DNA of 64,000 bases from Pseudomonas capeferrum. GTDB taxonomy: Bacteria > Pseudomonadota > Gammaproteobacteria > Pseudomonadales > Pseudomonadaceae. The position numbers were made by a program, and so were the translations under genes. The stretch's first letter is position 1, and every line of letters begins with the position of its first letter. Location of the stretch: assembly GCF_000731675.1 (NCBI RefSeq), contig NZ_JMIT01000002.1, forward strand, positions 781,456 to 845,455. The letters are read 5' to 3'. This document shows, piece after piece, positions 62,486 to 64,000 of this stretch. Below the pieces are notes generated by a model. It was not told where the DNA came from, ran no database searches, and worked only from the letters and a program-made list of their open reading frames with translations.

Positions 62486-63199
62486 GTGGCTACACGCTAC
62501 GGAAAAGGGCTGTTGGGATGCGCCACCGTGCTCGTCATCCTGGCCCTGCTGATCCACTGGATCGGCATCGACACGATCGCGCGTTACCGCGACGATCTTG
62601 GGTTCTACCTGCAAGCGCACCTGGTACTGGTGCTGGCTTCGATGGCGGCGGCGTTGGCCGTGGGCATCCCCGCCGGCATTGCGTTAAGTCGACCGCACCG
62701 GGTCGACAAAGCCGAACGCTTCATGCAGTTCTTCAACGTTGGCAACACCATTCCCCCTCTGGCCGTTCTGGCCATCGCGCTCAGTATCCTGGGCATCGGC
62801 GCCGGGCCCGCGATCTTCGCGCTGTTCCTCGCCTCCCTCCTGCCCATCGTGCGCAACACCTACGAGGGCCTGAAAAACGTCCCCGCCTCGCTCAAGGAAG
62901 CCGCCACCGGCATCGGCATGACCCCGCGCCAGCAACTGTGGCAGGTGGAATTGCCCAATGCCGTGCCGATCATCGTCGGCGGTGTGCGTGTTGCCCTGGC
63001 CCTGAACGTGGGCACCGCGCCCCTGGCGTTCCTGATCGGCGCCAACAGCCTGGGCAGCCTGATCTTCCCTGGCATCGCCCTGAACAACCAGCCGCAGCTG
63101 CTGCTGGGCGCCGCTTGTACGGCGCTGCTGGCATTGCTGCTCGACGCCCTGGTGAGCTTCTCCAGCAGGCGCTGGCTGGAACGTGGCCTGGCCCAATAA
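62486..63199 (+). CDS. Osmoprotectant ABC transporter permease (OpuBB/YehY-like)
   Basis: This 237-residue permease has about six membrane helices and the family segments ARYRDDLGFYLQAHLVLVL and VGNTIPPLAVLAIALSILGIG, with the EAA loop KEAATGIGMTPRQQLWQVELPNAVPII. It belongs to the glycine betaine/choline/osmoprotectant class. GTG 62486 has AAGGAG seven bases upstream and is chosen; GTG 62432 and ATG 62435 would add 17-18 polar residues. The binding-protein gene starts 13 bases downstream. Confidence 0.9.
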   Translation: MATRYGKGLLGCATVLVILALLIHWIGIDTIARYRDDLGFYLQAHLVLVLASMAAALAVGIPAGIALSRPHRVDKAERFMQFFNVGNTIPPLAVLAIALSILGIGAGPAIFALFLASLLPIVRNTYEGLKNVPASLKEAATGIGMTPRQQLWQVELPNAVPIIVGGVRVALALNVGTAPLAFLIGANSLGSLIFPGIALNNQPQLLLGAACTALLALLLDALVSFSSRRWLERGLAQ

Positions 63200-63212
63200 G
63201 AAGAGGGAACGT

Positions 63213-64000
63213 ATGAAGAAGAGAATCGCCTTGCTGCTGGGCGCGGCCCTGCTGTTCGCAGGTTTTGCCCAGGCAGCGGACAAACCGCTGATCCGTATCG
63301 GTGCGCGGGTGTTCACCGAACAGACCGTGCTTGCCGAAATCACCGCCCAATACCTGCGCTCAAACGGTTTCGATGTGCGCGTGACCACCGGCCTTGGCAG
63401 CAACATCGCCCGCCAGGCACAAGAGACCGGCCAGCTCGACCTGATGTGGGAATACACCGGTGTATCGCTGGTGTCGTACAACCACATCGACGAACGCATG
63501 CCCAACGCCGAGGCCACCTACGCCAAGGTCAAGGCACTGGACGCAAAAAAGGGCCTGATCTGGCTGACCCCCTCGAACTTCAGCAACACCTATGCCCTGG
63601 GCCTGCCCAAGCAAGTGGCCGAAGCCTACCCGCAGGTGAACTCGATCAGCGACCTCAACCAGGTGCTGCGTGATGAGCACGACCGCACCCACCTGGTGGC
63701 CCTGGACACCGAGTTCGCCAACCGCCCTGATGGGCTGGTAGGCCTGCGCGAGCTGTACGGCTTGCCGCTGGACCGCCGCAACATCCGCCAGATGGATGGC
63801 GGCCTGGTGTACACCGCGATGCGCAACAACCAGGTGTTCGCCGGCCTGGTGTACACCACCGACGGGCGCCTGAACGCCTTCGACCTCAAACTGCTGGACG
63901 ACGACAAGCACTACTTCCCCGACTACACCGCCGCCCCGGTGGTGCGCAAAGCCGTGCTAGACGCCAACCCCAACCTGGCCACCCTGCTCAAGCCGCTGGC
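63213..64000 (+). CDS. Osmoprotectant ABC transporter substrate-binding protein (3' end cut off)
   Basis: The visible 262 residues begin with a signal peptide ending near FAQA (residue 21) and continue as an OpuAC/OsmX family binding protein: IRIGARVFTEQTVLAEITAQYL, then TGLGSNIARQAQETGQLDLMWEYTGVSL and NNQVFAGLVYTTDGRL. These proteins bind glycine betaine, choline or carnitine-type solutes through an aromatic cage. The stop codon is beyond the window. It follows the permease by 13 bases; further permease and ATPase genes are expected downstream. Confidence 0.92.
   Translation, partial: MKKRIALLLGAALLFAGFAQAADKPLIRIGARVFTEQTVLAEITAQYLRSNGFDVRVTTGLGSNIARQAQETGQLDLMWEYTGVSLVSYNHIDERMPNAEATYAKVKALDAKKGLIWLTPSNFSNTYALGLPKQVAEAYPQVNSISDLNQVLRDEHDRTHLVALDTEFANRPDGLVGLRELYGLPLDRRNIRQMDGGLVYTAMRNNQVFAGLVYTTDGRLNAFDLKLLDDDKHYFPDYTAAPVVRKAVLDANPNLATLLKPL

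Overview
The window is a stretch of chromosome from a Pseudomonas, most probably the P. putida group. The GC content is high. The gene order (mla-murA-his, kds-lpt-rpoN-pts, fagA-fumC-orfX-sodA, tldD-yhdP-rng-mre-gat, roxSR, dpp) matches the order I know from Pseudomonas genomes, and short REP palindromes with a GCGGGGCAAGCCCGCTCCCA-type core sit between operons as they do in P. putida. Species is inferred from memory of gene order and not from a search. No phage, insertion sequence, CRISPR array, rRNA or tRNA was seen.

Layout. At 1-833 is the tail of a phosphodiesterase/phosphatase-like gene. From 8933 down to 921 (minus strand) lie the phospholipid transport operon mlaFEDCB, a BolA-family gene, murA, and hisG-hisD-hisC. 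From 9182 to 16186 (plus strand) lies the lipopolysaccharide and nitrogen-PTS block: kdsD, kdsC, lptC, lptA, lptB, rpoN, hpf, ptsN, rapZ and ptsO (NPr). From 19954 down to 16192 is a Fur-box-preceded operon fagA-fumC-orfX-sodA-ZIP transporter, which couples iron-free or manganese enzymes to iron shortage. From 20101 to 33227 come pmbA, darP, tldD, a nitrilase-family gene, yhdP, rng, maf and mreDCB. From 33432 to 36643 are gatCAB. Then follow an RlpA-like lipoprotein, a Ca2+/Na+ antiporter-family gene, an aromatic amino acid permease, an AEC-family carrier, the redox-sensing pair roxS/roxR and a SIMPL-domain protein.

From 44011 to 54540 is a dipeptide uptake locus: two very similar periplasmic binding proteins, an OprD-family porin, a third binding protein and dppBCDF. 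From 54664 to 59628 the content is more accessory: a four-helix membrane protein with a 24-residue membrane peptide behind it, an AraC regulator fused to an NTF2/SnoaL-like domain, a FAD amine oxidase-like enzyme, a cupin, and a polyamine-binding protein without its own transporter. The window ends with prfC, a HigBA-like toxin-antitoxin pair and the start of an osmoprotectant ABC operon.

Most of the window is cell-envelope and housekeeping biology: inner-to-outer membrane lipid traffic (mla, yhdP, lpt), peptidoglycan and shape (murA, mreBCD, rlpA-like) and nutrient uptake. The less understood parts are FagA and OrfX in the Fur operon, the small membrane peptide unit at 54664-55641, the AraC-NTF2/polyamine cluster, the toxin-antitoxin locus with its palindromes, and two genes (mreC and the antiporter gene) whose reading frame and ribosome binding site point to a rare ATT start codon.
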